NCBI GenBank assembly: GCA_000733355.1
Contig: JNVV01000006.1
Location: 416,556-480,555, forward strand
Reading direction: 5' to 3'
DNA: 64,000 nt
Source of the DNA: Falciphora oryzae
Lineage: Eukaryota > Ascomycota > Sordariomycetes > Magnaporthales > Magnaporthaceae
Below, piece after piece: positions 1 through 10,013 of this stretch (the stretch's first letter is position 1; each line of letters starts with the position of its first letter). The position numbers and the translations under genes are program-made. The notes beneath the pieces are model-generated. The model was given only the letters and a program-made list of their open reading frames with translations, searched no databases and was not told the origin of the DNA.

Positions 1-988
1 TTGATGGACATCTGGCGCTTGCTGTCTGGTGTACTTGCCCGTCCGCCTTCTTACTTCTCCTCGTTGCCTTCGTTTAGTTTGCCGTTGCCTCTCTGCACAA
101 AGCACACGTCTCCTGCAAGAAGCACGTCGGCGTTGCGCAATGCTCCCCCTCCCCGACATCACCCCTCCAATCCTGCCTGCAGCCAAACGTAGCCAGGCAG
201 GGCAGCCTGTCCAATTTTTTTTGTCCACACCTCAAACGGTGGTGGTGGGCGAGCTGCTGGTAGGTGGTTGTTGCTGGAGCTGCATATCCTTCCTCCGTCG
301 TCCCGCGTAGCCACCACCCCTACGGCATTGGCCAGATATGTCGGCCGCACTCGGTGCTAGTCTGTCTGACAGGTCTCCTTCTCTGCCGCTCCTTTGCCGC
401 CGCCGTTGGGCAGGAAATATGCGCCGCCAAAAAGGGGGTGGTGGATGGCAGAGGTAGAAAAGCCAACGCAGTGTGTGGACCCGACCTTCCTTCTTGGTGT
501 GTAGGTAGGTTGATAGATGAATATGTATCCCTCTCGTCGCCCGTCGTCCCGTCACCCATCGACTGCATGCAGCATGCTGCCTGCCTGCCCGCTGCTTCTT
601 CCCACCTCATCCTGCTTGCTCCCGTCTCCCCCTCGTCTGTCTTCTCCTCGTTGGCCTTTTCTTCTTCCCGAGCTTCTTTCTGTTTTGATCCCTCTCCTTG
701 CAGCACGCATTGGGGAAGCCCACAACCAAGCAAACCTCATACCATACACTACCACCTACGACTCCATAAATATTCGCCACCTTTTCGTACAATGGCTGCC
801 TCCCATTGACTGATACACCCTCACGCGGGGCCGGCTGGATCGAGCAAGCCTCTTGTAACACCCACCCCCTTGGTTGACCCCGGTGCGAGGTCCGTTGGGC
901 GTCCAGAGCACACCTCTCCCACTCGCCGCCGCCGCCACAGAACCCACCAGCCTACACCGAGCCCCGCCGAGGCCTCTGTGACGCGGTC
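1..988. other. No supported gene
   Basis: CT-rich sequence with several overlapping open frames on both strands, none with a recognisable domain, a sensible composition or a convincing start. It may include promoter and 5' leader for the small membrane protein that follows. Confidence 0.4.
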
Positions 989-1417
989 ATGTATATACCA
1001 CCGTACCCGCCGAGCCGGGGTGCGGCAGAGCCCACCTCCATCGCCATTGAGACGCCGGCGTGGCTTCGAGGCGCCATCTCCTCCGTTGCCAACATCCTTT
1101 GGGCTTCTTCTTCTCCTTCGGTGTCCTCCTCCTCCCCAGCTCCCTCACTATCATCAATCCCATTACAACCGCCGTCACCGCCGTCACAGGAGCTGCGGCG
1201 GCGGCAGGACCCCGGCCCACTCAGCACCAATGCCATGGTCGGCATCGTTGTCGGCATCCTGCTCGTCGCCTTCATCGCCCTCGTCTTCTGGTTTCTGTAC
1301 TATTTCCGCCCGCTTGGCCGCCGCAAGAAGCACCACCACCGCCGCCGCCACCGCAAGTCCACGGGCAGCTCATCCGACGCAGCCGCCCCGGCCCCCGCGG
1401 ACCCTCCGGCAGCATGA
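989..1417 (+). CDS. Possible small single-pass membrane protein
   Basis: A 142-residue frame from ATG to TGA. Residues 1-80 are rich in Ser and Pro. Residues 83-106 form one strongly hydrophobic helix (MVGIVVGILL followed by VAFIALVFWFLYYF), immediately followed by a basic stretch RPLGRRKKHHHRRRHRK. This fits a type I/III single-span protein with a cytosolic basic stop-transfer segment. No signal peptide precedes the helix, so the true start or an upstream exon may be missed; another frame in the same stretch also has Thr/Ala-rich hydrophobic sequence. No family is recognised. The helix with its basic flank is the only real evidence. Confidence 0.4.
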   Translation: MYIPPYPPSRGAAEPTSIAIETPAWLRGAISSVANILWASSSPSVSSSSPAPSLSSIPLQPPSPPSQELRRRQDPGPLSTNAMVGIVVGILLVAFIALVFWFLYYFRPLGRRKKHHHRRRHRKSTGSSSDAAAPAPADPPAA

Positions 1418-2918
1418 CTGTGGGGAAAGGGTCCGATACGTTGTTTTTGGCACTGGAGGCGGGCCGTGGGGTGCTGCACCTCTTGTCCTCTTTTCTGCCG
1501 GAGCTAGGAGTTGGTTGGGCTTTGATTCATGATTCACGGTTGTCTATCTCGGATGGAGTGAGTATTTGATTCCTCGAACCCGTCGATACAATGCCTAAAA
1601 GTAGCTCTTGTTGACTAACGATAGCACCAGGCGGATCGACAGCACGCAAAAGACATCACCATCAACGGGAGATATTACGACCAAGCCCATCGCCGACACG
1701 ATTTCCTTCCCAGTTGTTGTTGCGGTTTCACTACCAGGTTTCAAGATATTGCATCTCATCGGACGATGCCCTTGCAGCAGGAGTTTTTGGAGCACCGAAA
1801 GCGTTGTACTAAAAAAAAAAAAAAAAAGGTTGGGTGGGTTTGAAGGAGATATGAATTATGTGGCAACGCTCTTTTCTTCACTATTTTCATTTGTTAGTTA
1901 GTTTGCTTGTTTGTTGTTCGTGGCTTCACCATGTATTAGTATGTGTTGGCCGGATTTACACTTATTACGACAGGAACGACTTCAATTTATCCACCACTGG
2001 TAATTGACAAACATAATATCAATCGTTTTCTCTGAAAGTGGCCTCCGTCTTCGACTCCGCGACGGCAACACGAGTGCATGTCGGTGCGCTAGAAACTAAA
2101 GAAGCACAAAAGTGGCAGGTGGGTGCATCCACCCAATTCCTTGGCGTCAAGAGGTTCAGGCCCAAAATCTACATGTAACCTTCGCACCCGCGCCTATCCA
2201 TAACATATGTGTTTCGTTGGGCATCACCTGGCGCCCGACGCCCGGGATTGGCGCGCATTGTTGGACGTCTCCCGTCCAGTGGCTGGCCGTTTCCGAAGCG
2301 GGGAAGATCATCAAATCGCAAATAGGGACCAGGTAAAGAACAGTCCGGCTTCTGCGGCTCGTTCTTTCTTTTTTCCCTTGGTTGCTTTTCCTCCCTCGAA
2401 CAGTCTTTAGAAATGCAGGCAATCTCGCCATCTCACCTGCCGTTCGAGCAACACGCTGTGCAATCCGAAGCCGCGCGACACGATAATGGCGGCATCCCAT
2501 TTTCCCCTCCCTCGTCCATCTGCTTGCGCAAATCTTGCCCCGCTCTGGGAAACGTGGCATGCGTTGCGGCCACGAGATTCGCCTTGCCCGTTTCTGATTC
2601 CACCAGCGCTGGACCCCATGACACCGGTCGGCCCAGGGGCAAGGCGTCAATCAAAAGAGCCCTCCGTCCCGGCCCGAGCGGTGATCGTGAGAGGAACGAG
2701 CCACTCTCGGTGCCCCTCTGCCCACGCTTCAAGCCCAATGACGTAGCTGCTCTTCCGGCGGGCAACAGCGCAAGGGTTGTAAGGGACTGGTCCCTGGGGA
2801 TTCGTCGACTTCGTTTTGGTCGTGGTCGCAATTGGGCTTCTCAATCAGGACGATCTCGTCTTGCCCCTTTTGATATGCCGACGGGATCCCTTCGAAGTGC
2901 CGGCGGGATGCCCTTCGG
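1418..2918. other. Intergenic, poly-A tract, no supported gene
   Basis: Holds a run of 17 A (1811-1827) and AT-richer sequence to about 2100, then GC-rich sequence with overlapping frames on both strands (for example 2156-2650 minus, 2413-3054 plus) that show no domain and mask one another. Confidence 0.35.
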
Positions 2919-3896
2919 CTACCTGCGCTCGCTGGATGACGAGATGGTCGCCCGGTCGTCCCACCTAATCGATCCGCCACGTCCCCATTGCCTCCCTCTC
3001 TCTCGTTCACTTTCACTATCGCTTGCCACGCTGTGTCGCATCGATGGTCCGTAGCCCTCGACGCCCGAGGCCATGTCGACAAGTTGGTCGATCTGCCCCG
3101 CAAACTTGGTTATGGCCGCAGCTGTCGAGGCATCGTTGGGACAATGGTGACCGCCCTTTAGTCGCATGGCCGCCTGGGTCAGGCGCAAGTCCGCCTGAAG
3201 CTCCTCCAGACCGGCGCGGAGCTTCTCTCGTTGGTCTTCTTGTAGTCGATGGTGGGCCGAAACTGAGTCGTGAGAGCGGCCCCGTATTCTGTCGCTGGCG
3301 TCGTCTGGTTGGGCGCTTCGTTTGCGGGGTTGCGGAGGGTTCAGGTCTTTACTGTCGGCGCGGGGATATCGGTCCTTTCTGCGGGGGGATGCCAATCTCG
3401 CCCCGAGTTTCCTCGAACCACGGCCGAAGCTGAAGATGCTCCAGGGCCCACGGCGTCGGCCACGATAGCGACGGCGAGATCGTGGTGACTTCCCACGTCC
3501 CAGGTCCAGGATGGCGTAGGTGAGGCCTGTGATGCGGGAAACCAGGTTCGTGAACATCTGATGGAATCGACCCTCAGTGGCATGGACTTGTGAGTCGGTG
3601 GTTGAGCTTTCCCATCCTGTTGCTATGGTGTCGCGGGAGGGCTTCTCTCGAAGTGGCTGCACCGAGCCTAGACTCGACCGTCGGGTCTGTGCCTTCTCGT
3701 GGCCTTTGTGTCGCGGCTCTGGATAACCTAGGCCACAACGTTGGAGTGCATTGCCCATAAGCCTACTCAGAAGCCGCGAAGCATTTGTCTGCCCATGCAA
3801 GTGTCTGTCGTAGCCGCGGCTAGGGTAAGGCGTTGGCGATCGTCGATGACGGTCTGGGTGTGGCATGGTAGTGTGAAGCGCGTACGTAACTTGCAC
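2919..3896 (-). CDS. Hypothetical basic protein, doubtful
   Basis: An uninterrupted 325-codon frame; a second in-frame ATG at 3866 is an equally good start. The first 200 residues are Arg/Ser/Pro-rich and probably disordered. About residues 217-285 read as amphipathic helices with Leu, Glu and Lys in heptad-like spacing (QREKLRAGLEELQADLRL, then a Gly-Gly-His-His turn, then AAAITKFAGQIDQLVDMA), which looks like selected protein sequence and not chance. The C-terminus is Ser/Glu/Arg-rich. No family is recognised and no intron is evident. A Ser-rich frame on the opposite strand overlaps the 3' end. It may be a species-restricted gene or a remnant. Confidence 0.35.
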   Translation of the reverse strand: MQVTYALHTTMPHPDRHRRSPTPYPSRGYDRHLHGQTNASRLLSRLMGNALQRCGLGYPEPRHKGHEKAQTRRSSLGSVQPLREKPSRDTIATGWESSTTDSQVHATEGRFHQMFTNLVSRITGLTYAILDLGRGKSPRSRRRYRGRRRGPWSIFSFGRGSRKLGARLASPRRKDRYPRADSKDLNPPQPRKRSAQPDDASDRIRGRSHDSVSAHHRLQEDQREKLRAGLEELQADLRLTQAAMRLKGGHHCPNDASTAAAITKFAGQIDQLVDMASGVEGYGPSMRHSVASDSESERERGRQWGRGGSIRWDDRATISSSSERR

Positions 3897-5763
3897 GGGT
3901 CTTGATATTTTTGATACGGGGGACTGTGCAGCCTGGGTGAAGGTGACTTAGCTGGCTCGCTCGAGTATCAAGAGGGATCAGACAAGATTTCTAAGGCTGA
4001 CCAAGGTGATTTTATATTCCCGGTTGGATTTGCGCAGAGGTCACTCGCTCCACTCAAGGGACTGAGTGACGTCGGGCCCAACGAGAAAGAACCCAGCGCT
4101 GCCATTGGTGATAGATTCCGCATGGTCAGTCGGGCAAGAGAGATGACACGATGGAAGCGCAAAGGGGCGACTCTCTAGCCGGAAGTCGGGTAACACGTCG
4201 GCTGGGAAGCTTGCTGGTGTAAAGCACCGACGGCGTCCCGACAGGATGTGATAGGCGTTTTCGAGGGCTTATGGCCGGCTTGTTTTGCGGTTTGGTGAGT
4301 CTTGGCGCCTGTCAAAGTCGACTTTCCATATCGTAAGTAGCAAGTAGCTCTGTAGGTGAGTCAAGGTCCCCACCACAGATCTGGTTTGCTTGGCCTAATG
4401 CCAATCTCTGTCTGCCCGAGATTACGCCAGGGATTGGGGGCAAGGGCCAAAAAAAAAAAAAAAAAAAAAAAAAAAAAGCCAAGCGTCGAAGGTCCCACGA
4501 TCCTGTGCTGCTTGGCCAGTACCACACATGCCCTTCGGGTGAGCCGTTGGTTGCGCACGCTTGTGCCACCGTAGCGGCGCCTCCAACAGGTCGGGATCTG
4601 CCAGAACAAACGCACCAGGGACGCACGTGTCAAGGGCCAAGCCACATATGGCCCAAGTATGTCAGGCTTCGCAGGCAAGTGTCCGTCCGCTCACCGACCA
4701 CAGGGGAAATCGAGGGGCGTCACACCGCTCCGAGCAGGACGCTCTAGGCCTGATAATCCCAACATGGCGCCATCATCGTCCCCCGAAGCAGCGCGTTGAT
4801 GGAACGATGCCGATCCCGGCCTGCTGTTGCTTTGGAACGCGGTCTCGACCCAAGGCCGGGGAGACATTATCGGAGCGAAAAGAAAAAGCAAAGAGTGAGG
4901 TTCGGCGGCGACGATTCGGGGTGTGGTTCACCAAGGGTCTCGACCGGCTCCGTATGCGGACGGCCGTGTGGCACGCGTGCCTGAGTTGTCGAACTGTCCT
5001 TGCTCGCTTGCTGGAGGTAGATAACACTGTGCCACTGGGCACCTAGGGTAGTTCAGGCTTCCACAAACATCCCGGGTCTGTCCGGCTGGGCAATTGATGG
5101 TAAAAGAATAGATAGTTGATCCGCTAGCCAGAATGACGAGAAGTGATGTGACGTCGTCGACGAGGCCAAGGCCGAGGACCAAGAGCGACAGGCTCACGGG
5201 ACCATGGGATAATGTCAGCCAGGCCTCTCGCTGGAGAGGCGCGCCGGTCGTGCGCCGTTCCGAGTTGTCATCGTGCAGCCTTTGCTGCCGTGCCATACGA
5301 ACAGAGGCACTGCACAGGTTCTCGCTAGCGATTGTGATTTCAAAGGGATGCTGATCAAGAAAGAGGGCAGATCAGGAGGATGGGCAATTGGTCGGTGGGC
5401 ACCAATGTGCGCTTGCGTGGAGTCGTGGGCCGTGCCTGCGCGCTTTCGGGGAACGCACGATGGCGCGCCTTGGCACTTTGCAACAGGCGTGGCACCGACA
5501 GGAGGATCAGTCCAGGGTAATTTGCAGGGGCGCTGTCCAGTCCCAAGAGCTGGATAGAAATGCCTGCAAAAGGCCTATTATGGAGGATGAAGCAAGTGCC
5601 AGCCAGAGTGCTGACCTGCAGTGACGCTGCCAGGAATGCCGCCAAATGCTCAACGGCTGCACGTGCCAAAAATAGCGACGTCAGCAGCTGCGCTGCAGGT
5701 GCCGGTCAGGGATTAACCCATCTTCGCCGGCGTCAGAGAGAGAGAGAGGAGGAGGAGGAGGAG
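3897..5763. other. Intergenic, no supported gene
   Basis: Holds a 29-base A run (4449-4477) and, at its right end, an AG/AGG purine simple repeat (about 5730-5765). The open frames here are short, overlap on both strands and have no recognisable content. Confidence 0.4.
4449..4477 (+). repeat. Poly-A tract (29 A)
   Basis: Uninterrupted A run in non-coding DNA. It could be a slippage tract or the tail of an old retroposed sequence; no reverse-transcriptase remnant is seen beside it. Confidence 0.8.
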
Positions 5764-5765
5764 GA
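5730..5765 (+). repeat. AG/AGG purine microsatellite
   Basis: An (AG)n run passing into (AGG)n, directly abutting the left copy of the direct repeat. The right copy is also preceded by a simple repeat (TGAG)n. Confidence 0.8.
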
Positions 5766-5876
5766 GTATATTTAACGTCGGTAAGTCGGGATCTTCCAGT
5801 CCCTGCCTCCCAAGGGGCATACGACGTGCTAGCGCTACCTAAGCTTAACACTAAGCTACATGTTGCTATCAAAGCG
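5764..5876 (+). repeat. Direct repeat, left copy (LTR-like fragment)
   Basis: Matches 11692-11805 in the same orientation over about 113 bp with about ten differences. Homology runs from GAGT(A/C)TATT to GCTATC(A/G)A(A/G)GCG and stops sharply on both sides. Seven differences are transitions, and in six of them this copy has the A/T base where the other has G/C. That skew is expected if this copy has been hit by RIP. It may be part of a retroelement long terminal repeat, but that is an inference: no primer-binding site, polypurine tract or gag/pol remnant is seen. Confidence 0.7.
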
Positions 5877-6289
5877 TTACTCCTCCTGGTATTCAGGATA
5901 CAGGTTAAAGTTGGCCATGTCCAATTGTGCCGATAGCGACCGCGATCATCTCACGAAGTGGCCGAATACCAGCAACAACAACAGCGGCCCAGAGAGTTCA
6001 GGAGTGCCGACATTCCGCAGCACTTCAGAACACAACAAAACCACAGCGAAGACTGGAAGCGAACGTGTGGTCTCGTCCCTGGATCAGGAGCCACCCCAGC
6101 TCAAGATGCCTGATGGCCGCCGTGAGACGTCTGCCAACTCCGTGATACCCGCGCTGCCGTCGAGGAGCCAAGCAATGATGGCCCTTGCCGTCTTTGTATA
6201 AAGACCGAGGGATCCAAATACTAGTGTTGAGAATGCTTCATCATCTTTTGTCCAGGCTGTGCCGTTAATGCCTCAACACTCCACCCTTC

Positions 6290-6612
6290 CAATCATCCCT
6301 TCTGCCCAAGGATCCCCAGGAACGTGGCCCCCAGTGACAACCAGCATATTTTCCAGATTCGTACTGATGATGGCCACACCCGCCCACAAGCTCCTTCCTC
6401 TGGCGATGCCACTGGTTTGGGGATCCTAACGATCTCTCGATAGAACATGTTTACCATGAGGTGGTAGACGTGCCAGCTCGTCCTCCCCCTCCTCGTCGCG
6501 CTAGGGCCAGAGGATGCTCCCAAGCATTCGGTCCTAGCAAACCTCGGCGCCGAGGTAGCCGGCGATGGCACCAAAAGCGGCGGTGATGGCCTGCGACATT
6601 GCTTTATGGGGG
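6290..6612 (-). pseudogene. Decayed partial copy of the gene at 10014-11252
   Basis: Read on the minus strand from about 6603, the sequence encodes MSQAI then GYLGAEVC, followed by an in-frame TAG, then SILWP, another TAG and a frameshift, after which a second frame gives YHLMVNMF. The intact counterparts at 10014-11252 are MSQAVVGYLGAEVC and YHLKIDMF, in the same order. This is therefore a truncated, more heavily mutated relative. It retains the Trp codon TGG in LWP that has become TAG in the other copy. Nothing recognisable follows downstream. Function unknown. Confidence 0.6.
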
Positions 6613-7000
6613 TGGGGGCGTCCTTCCGCCTCATGCGCCTCTACCTCAACGAGCTGGTGTGGCTGTCGGCCGCGCGGCTGACAGCCCGTGACGCCGCGTA
6701 GCCGGACGTGGCCTCGCTCCGGGCCGGCGCTGTGGCCAACGGCGCCCGGCTCTGCGACGACGTGCTCGCTAGCGTGTCGCGCTCCTCCGCGTCGGCGGCG
6801 GCTGCGGCTCGCCGGGCGCGCGATACATCATATGGCCGCTCATCACGGTCGTCATCTCGGCCATCTCGCCGCGAGCGGCGCGCCAGGCGGCCGTGCGCTG
6901 CCTGCGCGACATCAGCCGCGAGGGGCGCATCGCCCAGGCGCTGGAGGCGGCGGCGCTGGGGGAGCGGATGGATGAGGAGGAACCGAACCACGAATGGTTA
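6600..7000 (+). pseudogene. C-terminal remnant of a fungal Zn2Cys6-type transcription factor
   Basis: From about 6619 the plus strand reads ASFRLMRLYLNELVWLSAAR, then meets a TAG at about 6700. It continues in the same frame through VASLRAGAVANGARLCDDVL, then shifts frame near 6822 into ARYIIWPLITVVISAISPRA followed by ARQAAVRCLRDISREGRIAQ and ALEAAALGERMDEEE. The WPL segment followed by an Arg-rich helical tail is typical of the C-terminal half of the fungal-specific regulatory domain (PF11951 type). One stop and one frameshift, with no zinc cluster upstream, make it a broken fragment. It overlaps the end of the minus-strand remnant at 6290-6612. Confidence 0.6.
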
Positions 7001-7440
7001 GCTGGCTCTCTTTCTTCCTCACTCCCGCGCCAGCGTGTCCAACTCTGCTACGTGCAGTGCTGACTCCTGTTCCGTCTAGGATGCATCTCTACCATGTTTC
7101 CTGACTGCCAGCCGGATGCGCCGGGTCGCCTTATTTGCGGGAGAAGTCAAGGTCCTCGCAGATCCGATCTAGGGCCATTGTCACTAGTAACCTCAATCGT
7201 GTTGCGACCACGACGGTATCGTGGAGTTGGGCCATCTCGACGCGAGCAAAAAGCGAGGCCAATTTAATTCAGACCTCACTCTAGTGCCATCACCTCATGA
7301 TCTCGTACAAAATGCCCTCCATTGTCTCTGAAACGCAAACGTGTTTATGATCATAATTCGAAATCGCCGTCGGGATTGTCCATCCGACCGTCGTCGCCGT
7401 CGTCGTCGTCCATCATTGTTACTCAGTGGTGTAGCCACTT
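7001..7440. other. No supported gene
   Basis: Lies between the transcription-factor remnant and the end of the Rad4 remnant. No frame with recognisable content on either strand. Confidence 0.4.
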
Positions 7441-7444
7441 TCCG

Positions 7445-8175
7445 CTTCTTCTCGTCCTCCTTTCCTCACCCGCTCCGCCTCATCCTTCGCGACCTCTTCC
7501 ATGACTTGGCTATAATACTCCTCCGCCACCACGATACCCTATATGACTGCGTCGCCATGCGATGCCCCAAACTTAATATCCACCACCGCCTCAGCATAGT
7601 CGATCGCCAGCCGCTTGCACACGCGCACCGCCCCGCGGGAACGGCATGTGCGCGGCGAAGAGGTCGATGTTGCCGTACTCGTTCTTGGGGATGACGCCGT
7701 TGCGGATCGGGGACGAGATGATCCAGTCGGTCTGGTCGAACGAGTACAAGCCCTGCAGTACCTTCTCGGCGGGCATTCTCACGCCCTTTGCCCGACCCGG
7801 GAACACTTGCTACTTTAAATATCGGACCGTGGCGTCTTTGGTGGTGCCGTCTGCCGAGTAGCCCACCATGTACGCCATTACTTGCTTCGCCCTGTCCGGC
7901 TTGGCGTCTCATGGCCCCAGCGGCTCTATCAGTTCTCGGTTGGTGCCGGTGACGCCCTTGACGATCGCCTCCACGACGGCATATTTGCTCGTGACCGGCG
8001 ACAGCACTCCCGTCCAGTAATGCGGGAAGTCCAGATCTGTGTCGGAGCCCTTGGCGACTGCTCGCGTTGGACTGAGCCGAGTCACCTCCGCAACAGAGCC
8101 ATCTTCTGTCTCATCGGCAGTGAGCTCGAGGTCGTCCAAACAGGCGTCATCTACCGCCTTTCTACTTTGTGAGTT
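7445..8175 (-). pseudogene. Internally deleted, frameshifted copy of Rad4/XPC
   Basis: On the minus strand three blocks typical of fungal Rad4 (the XPC-type damage sensor of nucleotide excision repair) appear in order. Block 1 (about 8050-7909) reads DTDLDFPHYWTGVLSPVTSK and then GTNRELIEPLGP, from the end of the transglutaminase-like fold. Block 2, in another frame, reads AKQVMAYMVGYSADGTTKDA and is cut by a TAA after RYLK. Block 3 reads KVLQGLYSFDQTDWI, then GVIPKNEYGNIDLFAAHM, then after a further frameshift KRLAIDYAEAVVDIKFG and, past a stop, GIVVAEEYYSQVMEEVAKDE (BHD3). The step from VRMPAEKV straight to LQGLYSF skips BHD1 and most of BHD2, so a large internal part is missing. At least three disabling changes are visible. 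The functional rad4 must lie elsewhere. Confidence 0.8.
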
Positions 8176-8224
8176 CCCTTTCAGCGTTGAGTGGACGTGA
8201 TGGGGCGAGAGGCTAAGCAGCGCC

Positions 8225-8818
8225 ATGTTGCGCCGCGACGAAGAGTGGGAGTCTTGGGCCCACCCGGCCGCCTCGGACCTGCCCGAGTTCGCGTCCTTTG
8301 AGATCCTCGAGATCGAGCAGATCATCCTGTACGGTCCCGTCTTCTGCTTCTATTTCGAGTGCGACAGACCCAATTACGGACCCTCACCAATGGAAGATTA
8401 CACGCGCGTGCGCCCCGACGCCCTCCCGCCCTCCCTCCACGGCCCGCACGTTGGCATGGCCGTTGCCCGGGTCGAGATTCTGCACAATTTGTGGGAACTC
8501 ACGCACCGGCTTTACGTAGTCGTCCTGGACGATTTCCAAGACGGCCTGTGCGCCTGGCACGATGACCCGGCCAACCGCGGCAAGCGACGCCCGTCGGAAC
8601 TAGTCCCCCGCGAGAGGAGGAGCCTGCTGCCACGGCTGGCCCTCGTGAGGCTCGACGTGCTGGAGGCGCCGCCCGAGGAGGACGTGCGCGAGGCCCTGCG
8701 CGAGACGGGGTGCAAGCCGGAGGTCGGCATGCCTCCCATGAGGGCACGATGGGGCCACGCCCCAGGTGTCCGGAGGTGTCCGTTTTTTGTGCATGGTGTC
8801 ACTCTTCCTTTCCACTAG
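8225..8818 (+). CDS. Hypothetical protein, possibly a remnant
   Basis: A 197-codon open frame. The stretch from residue 20 to about 150 has the composition of real protein (ASFEILEIEQIILYGPVFCF, then VGMAVARVEILHNLWELTHR and LYVVVLDDFQDGLCAWHDDP). No family is recognised, no signal peptide is evident, and the last 30 residues look random. It lies between the Rad4 remnant and a small secreted protein gene in a decayed area, so it may itself be a fragment. Transcript evidence would decide. Confidence 0.3.
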   Translation: MLRRDEEWESWAHPAASDLPEFASFEILEIEQIILYGPVFCFYFECDRPNYGPSPMEDYTRVRPDALPPSLHGPHVGMAVARVEILHNLWELTHRLYVVVLDDFQDGLCAWHDDPANRGKRRPSELVPRERRSLLPRLALVRLDVLEAPPEEDVREALRETGCKPEVGMPPMRARWGHAPGVRRCPFFVHGVTLPFH

Positions 8819-9082
8819 CCAGGGGTACCGAATTTACATCCGGGACCGCATCCCCATAGCTGGTGCCACGGATATACTTGTTGCGTCGGGCCCGGCCGGG
8901 GTGAATAGCGATTGTTCGGCTGCGAGCCCAAACCGGTCGCCTTTTGAACTTTATTACCCCTTTTAGTCATGTTTTACGTCGTTCAACAGCAGAGCCACAA
9001 GGGCACGGGGTCTTGCTGGAAATTACCGAATCGTCGGCGTCGTTTGTTGAATAAGGAGCGCGAAAACTGCTGGAAGAACACT

Positions 9083-9089
9083 TATAAAA
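9083..9089 (+). promoter_or_regulatory. TATA box for the secreted-protein gene
   Basis: TATAAAA lies 172 bp before the ATG at 9261, with a CT/A-rich leader between, a spacing that suits a fungal core promoter with a 5' untranslated leader of 100-150 bases. The ATG has an A-rich context (AAAAAAATGC). Confidence 0.5.
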
Positions 9090-9260
9090 CGCAACTACGT
9101 CCGCCTCCTTTAGTTGTCGTTTCGGAATTATCCTCACCCACCACTGCCATTCACTTTTTTAACCCACATATTTTTTTTTTAACAAAGACCAGAGCATCGC
9201 CCACGCTCCGAAAAGTTCCACAACAGCCAACCCCAACACCAAACACCTACCATAAAAAAA

Positions 9261-9533
9261 ATGCACTTCTCAACCATCTTGGCCGCCGCCGCCATGGCCT
9301 TCCTGCCCTCGGGCGCCCTCGCCCAGGCCAACGGCTGCAGCGTGCAGATCCTAAACATCAACCAGGCCGTCGTGGGCTCCGGGTGCGCCGTCTTCAACAC
9401 CGTTACCAACATCAGCGACAACCAGGGCCGCCGCTGGGGCGTCTCGGCCACGTCGAGCTGCGGCCTGGCCGTCTCGGGGCAGAGGCTGCCCGACGGCTGG
9501 GCTCTGCGCAAAGATGGGTTTTGCAAGGTTTAA
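9261..9533 (+). CDS. Small secreted cysteine-containing protein
   Basis: A 90-residue protein with a clear N-terminal signal peptide: [21 protein letters not shown] with a likely cut before Gln22. The mature part is about 69 residues with four cysteines (NGCS, SGCA, SSCG, GFCK), enough for two disulphides, and has no other recognised domain. TATA box and A-rich start context are present, and the frame is intact although the surrounding genes are broken. Small secreted proteins of this size with even cysteine numbers are typical candidate effectors or surface proteins of plant-associated fungi, but no homology is recognised. The stop follows GFCKV within an A-rich run (GTTTAAAAAAAG); a one-base slip there would extend the frame, so the C-terminus is slightly uncertain. 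Confidence 0.65.
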   Translation: MHFSTILAAAAMAFLPSGALAQANGCSVQILNINQAVVGSGCAVFNTVTNISDNQGRRWGVSATSSCGLAVSGQRLPDGWALRKDGFCKV

Positions 9534-9725
9534 AAAAAGTCAAGTGTCGCACCGATGGCGAAGTTGATTACTATGGTGCACGGATTTTAAGCAGGAGACA
9601 CGCAGGGTGCAAATCTTGGCAGTTTTATCAGGATCAACATAGAAGAAACAACAATTGACCAACCAAACCACATCAATTTATTACTCGTTACGCTGTGCAC
9701 CAAAAAGTTGGGTTCTCGAACCTTT

Positions 9726-9894
9726 NNNNNNNNNNNNNNNNNNNNNNNNNNNNNNNNNNNNNNNNNNNNNNNNNNNNNNNNNNNNNNNNNNNNNNNNNNN
9801 NNNNNNNNNNNNNNNNNNNNNNNNNNNNNNNNNNNNNNNNNNNNNNNNNNNNNNNNNNNNNNNNNNNNNNNNNNNNNNNNNNNNNNNNNNNNNN
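9726..9894. other. Assembly gap (169 N)
   Basis: Run of undetermined bases downstream of the secreted-protein gene. The true length may differ. Nothing can be said of its content. Confidence 0.98.
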
Positions 9895-10013
9895 CGGGTA
9901 TTGGAGTTGAAGCGCAGGCGTTTGGATATTTTGTTTGGAGTTCTTGGCATTGTTCAGCTGCCGCACCGCAAGGATGAATGTCAAAGACGCCCCCAATCAT
10001 CGTTCCGATGCTA

